Positions 24,929-35,062 of a stretch of DNA of 64,000 nucleotides are shown one piece after another. The DNA comes from Streptomyces sp. RPA4-2 (GTDB taxonomy: Bacteria > Actinomycetota > Actinomycetes > Streptomycetales > Streptomycetaceae). Position 1 is the first letter of the stretch; every line of letters starts with the position of its first letter. The notes under the pieces are model-generated. The model was not told the DNA's origin. It ran no database searches and was given only the letters and a program-made list of their open reading frames with translations. Location: the NCBI RefSeq assembly GCF_012273515.2, contig NZ_CP050975.2:1178001-1242000 (forward strand), written 5' to 3'. Position numbers and translations under genes: made by a program.

Positions 24929-27007
24929 ATGCTCGATCCGACGCAGCTGTGGCGCGCGCTCCCGCAGGCGTTCACCAAACTGAATCCGGTGACCCTGTTC
25001 CGTAACCCGGTCATGTTCGTGACCGAGGTCGGTGCCGCGTTGACCACGGGCATCGCGATGGTCCACCCGAGTGTCTTCGCCTGGCTGATCACCGGCTGGT
25101 TGTGGCTGACGGTGGTCTTCGCCAACCTCGCCGAGGCCGTGGCCGAGAGCCGCGGCAAGGCGCAGGCCGACTCGCTGCGCAGGACCCGGCAGCAGACCAC
25201 CGCGTGGCGGCTCTCGGGCTGGGAGCCCGGGGCCGCCAAGGACGCCTACCTCGAAGAAGCCGTCGCCGCCTCGGAGTTGAGGCGGGGCGACATCGTCTCC
25301 GTACCGGCCGGGGAGTTCATCCCCGGAGACGGCGATGTCATCGAGGGCGCGGCGAGCGTCGACGAGTCGGCGATCACCGGTGAGTCGGCGCCGGTCATCC
25401 GTGAGTCGGGCGGCGACCGCAGCGCGGTCACCGGCGGCACCCGGGTGCTCTCCGACCACCTCGTCGTACGCGTCACCCAGGAGCCCGGGGACAGCTTCCT
25501 GGACCGGATGATCTCCCTGGTCGAGGGGGCCAACCGGCAGAAGACCCCCAACGAGTTGGCCCTCAACCTGCTGCTGGTCATGCTGACCTTCGTCTTCCTG
25601 GTCGCGGTCGTGACCCTCCAGCCGATGGCGATCTTCTCCAAGGACGCGATGGCCGCCGCGCACGACACCGCGGCGCTGAACGCGAACGGTGTCACAGCCA
25701 TCGTCCTCGTCTCGCTGCTCGTCTGTCTGATCCCGACCACGATCGGCGCGCTGCTCTCGGCGATCGGTATCGCGGGTATGGACCGGCTGGTGCAGCGGAA
25801 CGTACTGGCCATGTCCGGAAGGGCCGTCGAGGCCGCCGGTGACGTCAACACCCTGCTGCTCGACAAGACGGGCACGATCACCTTCGGCAACCGGCGGGCG
25901 AGCGCGTTCCTCCCGGTCGGGGACGTCTCCATGGAGCTGCTGGCGCGGGCCGCGCTGCTATCCAGCGTGGCGGACGAGACGCCCGAGGGCCGTTCCATCG
26001 TCGAGTTCGCCCATGAGAAGCACGAGTTGACCCAGCAGGTCGCGAACGGCGCGGAGTGGGTGCCGTTCACCGCCGCCACCCGCATGTCCGGAGTCGACCT
26101 CCCCGGCGGGCAGCGGTTGCGCAAGGGCGCCGCGGCGTCGGTCTCGGCCTGGGTGCGCGAACAGGGCGGTGAGGTTCCGCTCGCGCTGGAGGCGGTCGTG
26201 GGACAGGTCTCCGCGTCGGGCGGTACGCCGCTGGCCGTGGCGCGGTCCACGAGCGACGGCCGGGCCGAAGTGCTCGGCGTCGTCCACCTCAAGGACGTCG
26301 TCAAGCCGGGTCTGCGGGAACGCTTCGACGAGCTGCGCCGGATGGGCATCCGTACGGTGATGATCACTGGCGACAACCCGGTGACCGCGAAGGCGATCGC
26401 CGAGGAGGCGGGCGTCGACGACTTCCTGGCCGAGGCCACGCCCGAGGACAAACTGGAGCTGATCAAGCGGGAGCAGGCCGGCGGTCACCTCATCGCGATG
26501 ACGGGTGACGGCACGAACGACGCCCCGGCGCTCGCGCAGGCCGACGTCGGCGTGGCGATGAACACGGGTACGTCGGCCGCCAAGGAGGCCGGCAACATGG
26601 TCGACCTCGACTCGGACCCCACGAAGATCATCGAGATCGTCGAGATCGGCAAGCAACTCCTGATCACCCGGGGCGCGTTGACGACGTTCTCGATCGCCAA
26701 CGACATCGCCAAGTACTTCGCGATCCTGCCCGCGATGTTCGCCGCCGTGTATCCGGGGCTCGACCGGCTCAACATCATGGCCCTGCACTCGCCGCTGTCC
26801 GCGATCCTCTCCGCGGTCGTCTTCAACGCGGTGGTCATCGTGGCGCTGATCCCGCTCGCCCTGCGCGGTGTGCGCTACCGGCCGTCGTCCGCGTCCGCCC
26901 TGCTCACCCGCAACCTGTGGATCTACGGGCTCGGCGGCGTCGTCGCGCCCTTCCTGGCCATCAAGTTCATCGACCTCGCCCTCGTCCAGTTCATCCCGGG
27001 GATCTGA
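24929..27007 (+). CDS. kdpB: potassium-transporting ATPase subunit B, copy 1
   Basis: This is a P-type ATPase of 692 aa from the ATG at 24929. The normal N-terminus is probably encoded from the ATG at 24837 ([11 protein letters not shown]...RRVGA), but a TAA at 24924 and a one-base frame difference separate it from the rest, and no ribosome site precedes 24929. All catalytic motifs are present: DESAITGES (actuator), [13 protein letters not shown] (phosphorylated Asp), [21 protein letters not shown] (20 or more shared residues with copy 2, quoted in part) and [16 protein letters not shown]. It energises K+ uptake through KdpA at low K+. It ends 2 bases before kdpC. Confidence 0.9.
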   Translation: MLDPTQLWRALPQAFTKLNPVTLFRNPVMFVTEVGAALTTGIAMVHPSVFAWLITGWLWLTVVFANLAEAVAESRGKAQADSLRRTRQQTTAWRLSGWEPGAAKDAYLEEAVAASELRRGDIVSVPAGEFIPGDGDVIEGAASVDESAITGESAPVIRESGGDRSAVTGGTRVLSDHLVVRVTQEPGDSFLDRMISLVEGANRQKTPNELALNLLLVMLTFVFLVAVVTLQPMAIFSKDAMAAAHDTAALNANGVTAIVLVSLLVCLIPTTIGALLSAIGIAGMDRLVQRNVLAMSGRAVEAAGDVNTLLLDKTGTITFGNRRASAFLPVGDVSMELLARAALLSSVADETPEGRSIVEFAHEKHELTQQVANGAEWVPFTAATRMSGVDLPGGQRLRKGAAASVSAWVREQGGEVPLALEAVVGQVSASGGTPLAVARSTSDGRAEVLGVVHLKDVVKPGLRERFDELRRMGIRTVMITGDNPVTAKAIAEEAGVDDFLAEATPEDKLELIKREQAGGHLIAMTGDGTNDAPALAQADVGVAMNTGTSAAKEAGNMVDLDSDPTKIIEIVEIGKQLLITRGALTTFSIANDIAKYFAILPAMFAAVYPGLDRLNIMALHSPLSAILSAVVFNAVVIVALIPLALRGVRYRPSSASALLTRNLWIYGLGGVVAPFLAIKFIDLALVQFIPGI

Positions 27008-27009
27008 CC

Positions 27010-27870
27010 ATGACACGCATCCCGCACTGGCTCGCCCAGCACCTCGCGGCGCTCCGGGTGGTGCTCGTACTGACCCTCCTGACCGGGCTCGCCTATCCGC
27101 TGGCCATGACGGCCTTCGCCCAGGTCCCCGGTCTGGAGAGCAGGTCCGAGGTCACCGCCGCCGACGGCAGGGACGCCGGATCCTCCCTGATCGGCCAGTC
27201 CTTCACGGACGCCAAGGGCAAGCCGCTGAAGCGGTACTTCCAGTCCCGGCCGTCCAACGCCGGTACGGGGTACGACGCCACCGCGTCCGGAGCCGGGAAC
27301 CAGGGCCCCGAGTCCGTCGTCGACACCGCGGACAGGCCGAGCCTGCTCACCCTGGTGTGCGGGCGCAGCAAGGCGGTCGGCGAGCTCGAAGGCGTCGACG
27401 GCTCCCGCCCGTTCTGCACACCGGACGGTGTGGGTGCGGTACTCGGCGTCTTCCGCGACGGCGGTACGAGCGGACGGGTCACCAGGGTCGTCAGCCTCGA
27501 CCAGGCCTGCCCGGCCAGACCGTTCCTCCGCTCCTACGAGGGAGTTGAGGTCACCTGCGCCGAGTCCGGCGCGGACTACAGCCGTGCCGTGACCGTCCCC
27601 GTACGCGGCGACGCGCCGGCCGACCCGGTCGTCCCCGCCGACGCGGTGACCGCGAGCGGCAGCGGGCTCGACCCGCACATCAGCCCGGCGTACGCGAAGC
27701 TCCAGGCGCCCCGCGTCGCCCGCGAGCGCGGCGCGAGCGTGGCCGACGTACGCCGATTGATCGCCACGTACACCAGCGGTCGCACCCTCGGCGTGCTCGG
27801 CGAGCCGGGCGTCGATGTCCTCGAGCTGAACGTCGCGCTCGACCGTACCTACCCCCAGCAGGGAGCCTGA
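27010..27870 (+). CDS. kdpC: potassium-transporting ATPase subunit C
   Basis: This is 286 aa, longer than the roughly 190-200 aa common for KdpC. One N-terminal membrane helix (about residues 15-38) is followed by an extracytoplasmic domain. Family motifs are visible: YFQSRPSNAGTGYDATAS and GSGLDPHISPAYAKLQAPRVA (quoted in part), and an acidic C-terminal VLELNVALD. An extra segment of about 90 residues with four cysteines (LVCGRSKAV, FCTPDGVG, QACPARP, VTCAESG) is inserted before the conserved DPHIS motif. KdpC stabilises the KdpFABC complex. Confidence 0.9.
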   Translation: MTRIPHWLAQHLAALRVVLVLTLLTGLAYPLAMTAFAQVPGLESRSEVTAADGRDAGSSLIGQSFTDAKGKPLKRYFQSRPSNAGTGYDATASGAGNQGPESVVDTADRPSLLTLVCGRSKAVGELEGVDGSRPFCTPDGVGAVLGVFRDGGTSGRVTRVVSLDQACPARPFLRSYEGVEVTCAESGADYSRAVTVPVRGDAPADPVVPADAVTASGSGLDPHISPAYAKLQAPRVARERGASVADVRRLIATYTSGRTLGVLGEPGVDVLELNVALDRTYPQQGA

Positions 27871-27872
27871 TC

Positions 27873-29522
27873 ATGGCGGCCTGGATCCAGGCATCGCTCG
27901 TCCTCGCCGTGGTGGTGGGGCTGCACGTGCCGCTCGGCGACTACATGGCCCGAGCGCTCGACGGCGGCCGGCACTGGCGCGCGGAGAGAGCCCTCTACCG
28001 CGCGTGCGGAATCGACCCGGACAGGGAACAGACCTGGCGGCACTACCTCACCGCCCTGCTCGCCTTCTCGGTCATGAGCATCGCGGCGCTCTTCGCCCTC
28101 TTCACCCTCCAGGGCAGGCTGCCCTGGTCGACGGGCCACGAAGGCATGCCGTGGCGGCTCGCGCTGCACACCGCCGTCTCCTTCACGACCAACACCAGCT
28201 GGCAGAACTACGCCGGCGAGTCCACCACCGGGCACCTCGCCGTCATGGCGGGTCTGGGCGTCCAGGCGTTCGCGTCGGCGGCGGTCGGTATCTGCGTGGC
28301 GCTCGCCCTGGTACGGGGGCTCGTCCGGCGATCCACGGACGGCCTCGGCAACTTCTGGGTCGACCTGCTGCGCACGATCTTCCGCGTCCTGCTCCCGATG
28401 GCGGTCGTCGGCGGCCTGATCCTGATGGCGGGCGGGGTCGTCCAGGGTCTCGGCGCCGGCCACACCGTCACCACGATCGCGGGCGCCCAGCAGACCATCC
28501 TCGACGGACCGGTCGGCTCCTGGGAGCCGATCAAGCTCTTCACCGGTGACGGCGGCGGCGTCTTCAACGCCAACAGCGCCCACCCCTTCGAGAATCCGAG
28601 TGCCTGGACCAACGTCTTCGAGATCGTGCTGATGCTGCTCATCCCGACGGCCTGCGTCCGCATGTTCGGCCGGATGATCGGCAGCCTGAAGCAGAGCTGG
28701 ACCCTGCTGACGGTCGTCGGCATTCTCTTCGGCCTGCTCCTCGCAGCCGGCACGCTGGCCCAGTCCGCGCACACCGGCACGGTCACCCAGGCGGTCGGCG
28801 GACCGTACGAGGGCACCGAGACCCGCTTCGGCGTCCCCGGCTCGACACTGTTCGGCGTGGGGGCCACCGGCTCGGCGGACGGCGCGGCCAACTCCTCGTA
28901 CGACAGCTTCTCCAGCCTCGGCGGCGGGGTGCTGCTGTCCGCGATGATGCTCGGCGAGATCGCGCCCGGCGGCACGGGCAGCGGACTGTACGGCCTGATC
29001 ATGGTGGTGCTGGTGGCCGTCTTCATCGGCGGTCTGATGGTCGGCCGCACGCCCGAATACCTGCGCAAGCGGATCGGGTTCGGGGAGATGCGCTGGGTCG
29101 TGGTGTACGCGCTGATCCCGCCCACCGTCATCCTGGCCTGCACGGGAGTCGCGCTCGCCTTCGACGACGGGCGGACCTCGATGGGCAACCCGGGGGCGCA
29201 CGGTCTCACCGAGCTGATCTACGCCTACACGAGCAACACCAACAGCAACGGCAGCGCGATGGCGGGCTTCAACGGCGCCACCGACTTCCACAACCTCCTG
29301 ATGGTGGTCGCGATGCTGGCGGGACGGTATCTCCCGATGGTGGCCGTACTGGCCCTGGCCGGGCGGCTCGCAGGGCAGCGGCCGGGTGTGGTCACCGTCG
29401 GCACGCTGCGCGCCCAGGGTGTCAACTTCGTCGTCCTGGCCACGGCCGCGGCCGTCATCCTGGCGCTGCTCAACTTCCTGCCCGCACTGTCCCTCGGCAC
29501 CATCGCCGACGGACTCCTGTAA
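27873..29522 (+). CDS. kdpA: potassium-transporting ATPase subunit A
   Basis: This is a 549-aa channel-like subunit with about ten membrane helices. The four pore-loop regions typical of the family are present: TTNTSWQNYAGESTTGH, GGGVFNANSAHPFENPSA, the NSSYDSFSSLGGG region and SNTNSNGSAMAGFNG. The start at 27873 is 2 bases after the kdpC stop. KdpA normally precedes kdpB and kdpC; here it follows kdpC, so the order is unusual. No defect is visible in the coding sequence. Confidence 0.93.
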   Translation: MAAWIQASLVLAVVVGLHVPLGDYMARALDGGRHWRAERALYRACGIDPDREQTWRHYLTALLAFSVMSIAALFALFTLQGRLPWSTGHEGMPWRLALHTAVSFTTNTSWQNYAGESTTGHLAVMAGLGVQAFASAAVGICVALALVRGLVRRSTDGLGNFWVDLLRTIFRVLLPMAVVGGLILMAGGVVQGLGAGHTVTTIAGAQQTILDGPVGSWEPIKLFTGDGGGVFNANSAHPFENPSAWTNVFEIVLMLLIPTACVRMFGRMIGSLKQSWTLLTVVGILFGLLLAAGTLAQSAHTGTVTQAVGGPYEGTETRFGVPGSTLFGVGATGSADGAANSSYDSFSSLGGGVLLSAMMLGEIAPGGTGSGLYGLIMVVLVAVFIGGLMVGRTPEYLRKRIGFGEMRWVVVYALIPPTVILACTGVALAFDDGRTSMGNPGAHGLTELIYAYTSNTNSNGSAMAGFNGATDFHNLLMVVAMLAGRYLPMVAVLALAGRLAGQRPGVVTVGTLRAQGVNFVVLATAAAVILALLNFLPALSLGTIADGLL

Positions 29523-29900
29523 CCCCGTACCGGCTGAGCTCCCGGCCCGTCACAGGCTCGGCCGGTGCGGCACCCCACCGTGCTCGGCGGCGAGTTCGAC
29601 CAGTTCGTCGACAGCACCCTCGCCGCCCTCCGCCCCGCCCGGTCCCTCAGGGCGGCGGCGCTGATGCCGCGCGGCGCGTCCTGTGCCGCGAAGGCGTCGC
29701 AGGTGCCGTCGGCGGCGAGCCCTGCCGGCACGAGCAGCGGGGCGAGGGGACGTCATCCCGCCGCCGACGTCCGCGCACAGCTCCGCGGTGCCGGGCCCCG
29801 GCACCGCGGGGCCCGGCAACCACCCCACCCGTATCAGTTCGACCGGCCGTCGGCGTGCGCAGCGCAGCGGGCCGGTTCCCAGCGAGACGCGAAGGTCCCG
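29523..29900. other. spacer between kdpA and second kdpB, with a 13-bp palindrome
   Basis: There is no convincing gene. A near-perfect palindrome at 29783-29809 (CCGCGGTGCCGGG, one central base, complement) could end the kdpA transcript. A short minus-strand frame covers 29571-29731 ([13 protein letters not shown]...[14 protein letters not shown]) and may be a remnant, but I recognise no family in it. Confidence 0.45.
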
Positions 29901-32048
29901 ATGATTCCCGCCGCTCCCCCGCAAGTCCCGCCGTCCCGCGTGCAGCGCGTCCCGGGATCGGAGGGAGGGACGAAGCGCCGGGCGCCGAGCGGACTGTTCG
30001 AACCCGCCCAGCTCGTGCGGTCCCTCCCCGAGGCGCTGCGCAAGCTGCACCCGCGGGCCCTGGTGAAGAACCCGGTGCTGTTCGTCGTCTCCGTGGGGGC
30101 CGTCCTCACGACCCTGTCCGCGGTGCTCCACCCCGCCGTCTTCACCTGGGTCATCAGCGGCTGGCTGTGGCTGACGGTGATCTTCGCGAACCTCGCGGAG
30201 GCCGTCGCCGAGGGCCGGGGCAGGGCACAGGCCGAGTCGCTCCGCAGGGCCCGTACGGACACGGTCGCGTTGCGCCTGCGGCACTGGAACTACGGCACCG
30301 ACCCGCGCCACGCCGACACCGAGGCCGTGGCCGCCACCGGCCTGAAACCCCTCGACGTCGTCCTGGTGGAAGCCGGCGAACTCATCCCCGCCGACGGCGA
30401 CGTCATCGACGGCGTCGCGGCCGTCGACGAATCCGCCGTCACGGGGGAATCCGCGCCCGTCATCCGCGAGTCGGGCGGCGACCGCAGTGGTGTCACGGGC
30501 GGTACGACGGTCCTGTCGGACCGGATCGTCGTCCGTGTCAGTGCCCGCCCGGGGCACTCCTTCCTGGACCGGATGATCGCGCTCGTCGAAGGCGCCTCCC
30601 GGCAGAAGACCCCGAACGAGATCGCGCTGAACATCCTGCTCGCCGCGCTCACGATCATCTTCGTCCTGGTTGTCGTCACCCTCCAGCCGATGGCCGGGTA
30701 CGCCGACGCCGCCCAGTCCACCACCGTTCTTGTCGCGCTTCTCGTCACCCTCATCCCGACGACGATCGGCGCGCTGCTGTCCGCGATCGGTATCGCCGGC
30801 ATGGACCGGCTCGTCCAGCGCAACGTGCTCGCCATGTCCGGCCGCGCGGTCGAGGCGGCGGGCGACGTGGGCACTCTCCTCCTGGACAAGACCGGCACCA
30901 TCACCCTCGGCAACCGCCAGGCCGCCGCGTTCGTCCCGCTGCCCGGCATCGACGAAGGGCTGCTCGCGGCCGCCGCCCAGCTGTCGTCCCTGGCCGACGA
31001 GACACCGGAGGGCCGCTCCGTCGTCGTCCTGGCGAAGGAGCGGTACGGACTGCGGGCGCCCGCGGAGGGGGAGTTGAACCATGCCCGGTGGGTGAAGTTC
31101 AGCGCGCAGACCCGGATGAGCGGCGTCGACCTGCGCCGGGACGACGGCGCGGTGTGCGCGATCCGCAAGGGCGCCGCCCAGCAGGTGATCGAGTGGGTGG
31201 AGATGTACGGCGCGCACGTCCCGTCCGAGGCGAGGCGGTTCGCGGATTCCGTGGCCGGTTCGGGCGGCACCCCTCTGCTCGTGGCGGTGCACGACCAGGA
31301 AGGCCCACGGGTGTTGGGCCTGATCCATCTCAAGGACGTGGTCAAGGACGGCATCCGCGAGCGCTTCGCCGAGCTGCGCCGCATGGGCATCCGCACAGTG
31401 ATGATCACTGGCGACAACCCGCTCACCGCCCGTGCCATCGCCGAAGAGGCGGGCGTGGACGACTACTTGGCCGAGGCGACCCCCGAGGACAAGCTCGCGC
31501 TGATCGAACGGGAGCAGGAGGGCGGCAAGCTCGTCGCGATGACCGGGGACGGCACGAACGACGCGCCCGCGCTGGCCCAGGCCGATGTCGGCGTGGCCAT
31601 GAACACCGGCACCTCGGCCGCCAAGGAAGCCGGGAACATGGTCGACCTGGACTCCGACCCCACCAAGCTCATCGAGATCGTCGAGATCGGCAAGCAGCTG
31701 CTCATCACCCGGGGCGCGCTGACGACCTTCTCCATCACCAACGACGTGGCGAAGTACTTCGCGATCATCCCGGCGATGTTCGCGGGGGCCTACCCGGGCC
31801 TGGAGTCGCTCAACATCATGGGCCTGCACAGCCCGACGTCGGCGATCACCTCGGCGATCATCTTCAACGCGCTGATCATCGTCGCCCTGATCCCGCTCGC
31901 GCTGCGGGGTGTGCGCTACACGCCGTCGTCGGCGCACGACCTGCTGCGGCGCAACCTCTTGCTGTACGGCGTCGGCGGACTCGTCCTGCCCTTCATCGGC
32001 ATCAAGCTGATCGACCTGCTGATCTCCACAGTGCCCGGGTTGGGATGA
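29901..32048 (+). CDS. kdpB: potassium-transporting ATPase subunit B, copy 2
   Basis: This is 715 aa from the ATG at 29901 with GAAGG upstream. It has the same domain order as copy 1 and is very similar throughout. It carries [41 protein letters not shown] and [16 protein letters not shown]. Unlike copy 1 it has an intact N-terminus ([20 protein letters not shown]). It stands 379 bp downstream of kdpA and may have its own promoter. A functional complex could use this copy with the single kdpA and kdpC, which would make copy 1 dispensable. Both copies look catalytically complete. Confidence 0.92.
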   Translation: MIPAAPPQVPPSRVQRVPGSEGGTKRRAPSGLFEPAQLVRSLPEALRKLHPRALVKNPVLFVVSVGAVLTTLSAVLHPAVFTWVISGWLWLTVIFANLAEAVAEGRGRAQAESLRRARTDTVALRLRHWNYGTDPRHADTEAVAATGLKPLDVVLVEAGELIPADGDVIDGVAAVDESAVTGESAPVIRESGGDRSGVTGGTTVLSDRIVVRVSARPGHSFLDRMIALVEGASRQKTPNEIALNILLAALTIIFVLVVVTLQPMAGYADAAQSTTVLVALLVTLIPTTIGALLSAIGIAGMDRLVQRNVLAMSGRAVEAAGDVGTLLLDKTGTITLGNRQAAAFVPLPGIDEGLLAAAAQLSSLADETPEGRSVVVLAKERYGLRAPAEGELNHARWVKFSAQTRMSGVDLRRDDGAVCAIRKGAAQQVIEWVEMYGAHVPSEARRFADSVAGSGGTPLLVAVHDQEGPRVLGLIHLKDVVKDGIRERFAELRRMGIRTVMITGDNPLTARAIAEEAGVDDYLAEATPEDKLALIEREQEGGKLVAMTGDGTNDAPALAQADVGVAMNTGTSAAKEAGNMVDLDSDPTKLIEIVEIGKQLLITRGALTTFSITNDVAKYFAIIPAMFAGAYPGLESLNIMGLHSPTSAITSAIIFNALIIVALIPLALRGVRYTPSSAHDLLRRNLLLYGVGGLVLPFIGIKLIDLLISTVPGLG

Positions 32049-32914
32049 CGGGCTCCGCATGGCGTGCGGAGCCCGTCGAACAGAGGTCGGCGCAGGTCAG
32101 TGGTGGTGGCCGTGCTTAAGCCGAGGGTCTCCACGGGGGTCGCGCCGGGGCGGGTCCACTGGGGTACGGGGCGGCTGGTCGGGCCCCAGGTGGCGGCGCC
32201 GTCGGCGTCCGAGCGCCAGTACCAGCAGGCCTGCCTACCCTGGGACGGGTGTCCCTCGCGGACGTCGCCGATCACGGGCCGGCCCTCAGGGTTGTCCTCC
32301 CACGCCTCGCCGCGGCCGTAGGACGTCATGTCGAGCAGTCCGAGGGACCCGTTGACCGGCTCGTTGCCACGGCCCGTAGTGGAGTAGGTGAGGAACACGC
32401 GGTCGCCGTCGCGCAGGAAGCAGGCGAGGTGCCCCATTTCTCCGCCGACCGGCGCGTCCACGTCGCGCACCGAGTACCAGGGCTGGGTGTAGCCCATGAA
32501 CGCGACGTAGGAGGCCACCTCGTTCCAGCGGCCCGTGGTCAGGATGGCCAACGAGACACCGCGGGCGTTGAGGTAGACGGCGTCCTTCAGGTGCCAGGCC
32601 GTGGTGGTGCAGCCCTCGCACTGCCCCTGGTGCGGCGCGCCGTCGTACCACATGTGCTGGTAGACCACGAGCTCGTCGCGGCCCTGGAACAGGTCCAGGA
32701 AAGGGACCGGGCCGTCGGGTCCGACGACCTCGACCGTCCCGTCGAGCTCGACCATCGGCAGCCGGCGGCGGGCCGCGGCGAGGGCGTCACCCTCGCGGGT
32801 GTGGGCCTTCTCGCGGACCAGCAGCTCATCGCGCGCCGCCTGCCAGGTGGCCAGGTCGACGACGGGCGGCTTGCCGGTGAGGTCGGTGCTCGCGTGGCCG
32901 GGCGTGATCGTCAT
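31916..32914 (-). CDS. DUF899 family (thioredoxin-like) protein with abnormal read-through C-terminus
   Basis: The ATG at 32914 follows GGAGGACACC. The first 265 or so residues are a normal DUF899 protein: [24 protein letters not shown] with its two-cysteine loop (shown here only partly: GQCEGC), [24 protein letters not shown] and [19 protein letters not shown]. Family members usually end just after this with a His-rich tail and a stop. Such a tail (HGHHH and TGA at 32097-32099) is present in another frame right after a GCTTAAGC octamer at 32114-32121. As written, the frame continues to 31916 through the terminator and antisense to kdpB copy 2. The true end is therefore probably 32097. Function unknown, possibly redox. 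Confidence 0.8.
   Translation of the reverse strand: MTITPGHASTDLTGKPPVVDLATWQAARDELLVREKAHTREGDALAAARRRLPMVELDGTVEVVGPDGPVPFLDLFQGRDELVVYQHMWYDGAPHQGQCEGCTTTAWHLKDAVYLNARGVSLAILTTGRWNEVASYVAFMGYTQPWYSVRDVDAPVGGEMGHLACFLRDGDRVFLTYSTTGRGNEPVNGSLGLLDMTSYGRGEAWEDNPEGRPVIGDVREGHPSQGRQACWYWRSDADGAATWGPTSRPVPQWTRPGATPVETLGLSTATTTDLRRPLFDGLRTPCGARHPNPGTVEISRSISLMPMKGRTSPPTPYSKRLRRSRSCADDGV
32047..32077. terminator. hairpin terminator overlapping the second kdpB stop codon
   Basis: A perfect 13-bp stem (GACGGGCTCCGCA) with a 5-base loop begins at the second base of the TGA stop codon. It lies between convergent genes and should work in both directions. Confidence 0.85.
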
Positions 32915-33221
32915 GGTGTCCTCCGTGGTGTCTCGTGCCGGTGAGCGTCGTACGACGCCCCACGACGCTCACCGGGACAGACTCGCCCCCCGGCCGGAAC
33001 TCATCGCGACAGAACACTTCCGGATCGTGCGTCGGGTGTCGACAGGCCACGCACGCCTGACGGAATGACCCTCTTTGGGCACCTAACAGACATATATGAG
33101 ACACATCACTCGGCACTACCGCCACAGTCATGTTGCAGTTATTGTCAAAGCATCCACGGAGGAGTCGCGGCCTGGCTACGGGCAGTGAAGAAACCAGACG
33201 AAATGAGGAGTACGCGATGTC
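32915..33221. other. AT-richer intergenic region
   Basis: I see no gene with support. The stretch at 33075-33160 is clearly less GC-rich than its neighbours and could contain the promoter for the dehydrogenase operon or mark a junction of acquired DNA. Confidence 0.4.
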
Positions 33222-33575
33222 ACGGGCACGTCACGCAGATCTCCTCCATCGGCGGACGCGTGGGCGGCACGCCCGGTCTGAGCGCCTACCGGGCCGCCAA
33301 GTTCGCCGTGGAGGGCGCCCGACTACGAGCCGACGGTGGGCGCGTGGCCGGCCCTGTTCCCGCGGTACGCCGGGAACGAGCCCGGTGACCCGGACCGTAT
33401 GGCCCGCGCGATCATCGGCGCCGTGGACGCCGAGGAGCCCCCGCGCCGGCTCCTGCTCAGCGGCGACGCGCCGGGGATCGCCATCAGCTCGGAGGAAGGC
33501 CGCCTCGCCGAGGCGAGGAAGTGGGCCGAGGTCAGCCGCTCCACCGACTACCCCACGGACCCGGCCACCGCCTGA
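33222..33575 (+). pseudogene. short-chain dehydrogenase (SDR) remnant
   Basis: One frame gives GHVTQISSIGGRVGGTPGLS and then AYRAAKFAVEG, the Ser and Tyr-x-x-x-Lys region of a classical SDR. About 10 bases later another frame gives PDYEPTVGAWPALFPRYAGN, followed by GDPDRMARAIIGAVDAEEPP and the normal C-terminus, ending at 33575. The Rossmann N-terminus and the segment between the two parts (about 40-50 residues) are absent. The gene is therefore dead by deletion and frameshift. It lies 35 bp before the aldehyde dehydrogenase and was probably its operon partner. Confidence 0.78.
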
Positions 33576-33610
33576 CACCCTCCCCTATCGCTCGAAGGAA
33601 ACGAAAAGAC

Positions 33611-35062
33611 ATGACTGTTCGCGACAAGCTGTACATCGGCGGCTCCTGGGTCGACCCCAGCGACCCGGACCTGCGACTCGACATCCTCTCGCCGCACGAC
33701 CAGTCCGTGCTGGGCACCGTGGCACAGGCCGCGCCCGCCGACGTGGACGCGGCCGTCGCCGCGGCCCGCGAGGCCTTCGACCACGGTCCCTGGCCACGCA
33801 CCACCCCCACGGAGCGCCAGGAGATCATCCGCCGCTACGACGCCCTGCGCGCGGCGCGCGCCGACGAGGTCGCCGAGGCCATCTCCGTCGAGAACGGCTC
33901 GGCCGGCTGGTTCACCAGGGCCGGCCAGCCGTTCCTGACCCGGCAGGTCCACGCGTACCTCAAGGCGGCCCAGGAGTTCGGGTGGGAGGAGGTGGTCGAG
34001 CCCTCGGACGCGTCGGTGGCCTTCGACACCATCGTGCGGCGGGAGGCGATCGGGGTGGTCGCCGCCGTCATCCCGTGGAACTCGCCCTTCTCGGCTGCCA
34101 CCGCCAAGCTGGTTCCGGCCCTGCTGGCCGGCAACACCGTCGTCCTCAAGGTCTCCCCGGAGAACTCCCTGAGCATGATGCTGCTGGCGGACCTCTGGCA
34201 CCAATCCGGGCTCCCCGAGGGCGTCCTCAGTGTCCTTCCGGCGGACCGGGAGACCAGTGAGCACCTCGTCTCCCACCCCGGCGTGGACAAGATCTCCTTC
34301 ACCGGTTCGACGCGGGCCGGCCGGCGTATCGCCTCGATAGCCGGTGAGCACCTCAAGCGGGTCGGTCTGGAGCTGGGCGGCAAGTCCGCGGCACTGATCA
34401 TGGAGGACGCGGACCTGGACGCCGCGGTGCGGGGCCTGCGTTTCGGTTCGTTCGGCAACAACGGCGAGGCCTGCATTCTGCAGACCCGTGTCCTCGCCCC
34501 CCGCAGCCGGTACGAGGAGGTCGTCGCCGCGCTCAAGCAGATGGTCGAGTCCTTGAAGGTCGGTGACCCGTCCGCCCCGGACACGTTCATCGGTCCGATG
34601 ATCCGCCGTGACCAGCAGCAGCGCGTGATCGACTACATCACCGTCGGCGTCGAGGAGGGCGCCCGCCTGGTCACCGGCGGCCCGCGGGTCCCCGAGGGCC
34701 TGGAGAAGGGCAACTACGTCACCCCGACCGTCTTCGCCGACGTCGACAACTCCATGCGCATCGCCCAGGAGGAGATCTTCGGCCCGGTCCTGGCGGTCAT
34801 CGCCTACGACGACGAGGACGACGCCGTACGGATCGCGAACGACTCCGAGTACGGCCTGTCCGGCGGCGTCTGGAGCGCGGACCCCGAACGGGCCCTGGCC
34901 GTCGCGCGCCGGCTGCGCACCGGCACGGTCACCGTGAACGGCTCGCCGATGAGCTTCGACGGGCCGTTCGGCGGCTACAAGGCGAGCGGTGTCGGCCGCG
35001 AGTACGGCAAGGTCGGCCTCACCGGCTACGTCGAGCACAAGACCATCACCCGCGACCGGTAA
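33611..35062 (+). CDS. aldehyde dehydrogenase family protein
   Basis: This is 483 aa from the ATG at 33611 (GAAGGAA upstream; upstream in-frame codons lie in the SDR remnant). It is an NAD(P)+-dependent aldehyde oxidase. Motifs: VIPWNSPFSAATAKL at the cofactor site, FTGSTRAGRRI, LELGGKSAAL with the general-base Glu, NNGEACILQTR with the catalytic Cys, and EEIFGPVLAVI. The C-terminal GPFGGYKASGVGREYG is canonical. Physiological substrate unknown; semialdehyde or aromatic aldehydes are common in this subgroup. Confidence 0.92.
   Translation: MTVRDKLYIGGSWVDPSDPDLRLDILSPHDQSVLGTVAQAAPADVDAAVAAAREAFDHGPWPRTTPTERQEIIRRYDALRAARADEVAEAISVENGSAGWFTRAGQPFLTRQVHAYLKAAQEFGWEEVVEPSDASVAFDTIVRREAIGVVAAVIPWNSPFSAATAKLVPALLAGNTVVLKVSPENSLSMMLLADLWHQSGLPEGVLSVLPADRETSEHLVSHPGVDKISFTGSTRAGRRIASIAGEHLKRVGLELGGKSAALIMEDADLDAAVRGLRFGSFGNNGEACILQTRVLAPRSRYEEVVAALKQMVESLKVGDPSAPDTFIGPMIRRDQQQRVIDYITVGVEEGARLVTGGPRVPEGLEKGNYVTPTVFADVDNSMRIAQEEIFGPVLAVIAYDDEDDAVRIANDSEYGLSGGVWSADPERALAVARRLRTGTVTVNGSPMSFDGPFGGYKASGVGREYGKVGLTGYVEHKTITRDR

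Noticed and set aside
29225..29731. 168-codon minus-strand frame overlapping the kdpA end
   Set aside because: Its second half is antisense to kdpA and there is no ribosome site or known domain; only the part beyond kdpA looked faintly protein-like.
29550..32060. An 836-codon minus-strand open frame
   Set aside because: It is the complement of kdpB copy 2, with a repetitive charged translation typical of GC shadow frames.
24921..32121. GCTTAAGC pair as att sites of a 7-kb mobile element
   Set aside because: An 8-bp identity is too short, no integrase or transposase lies between, and the intervening genes are kdp genes.
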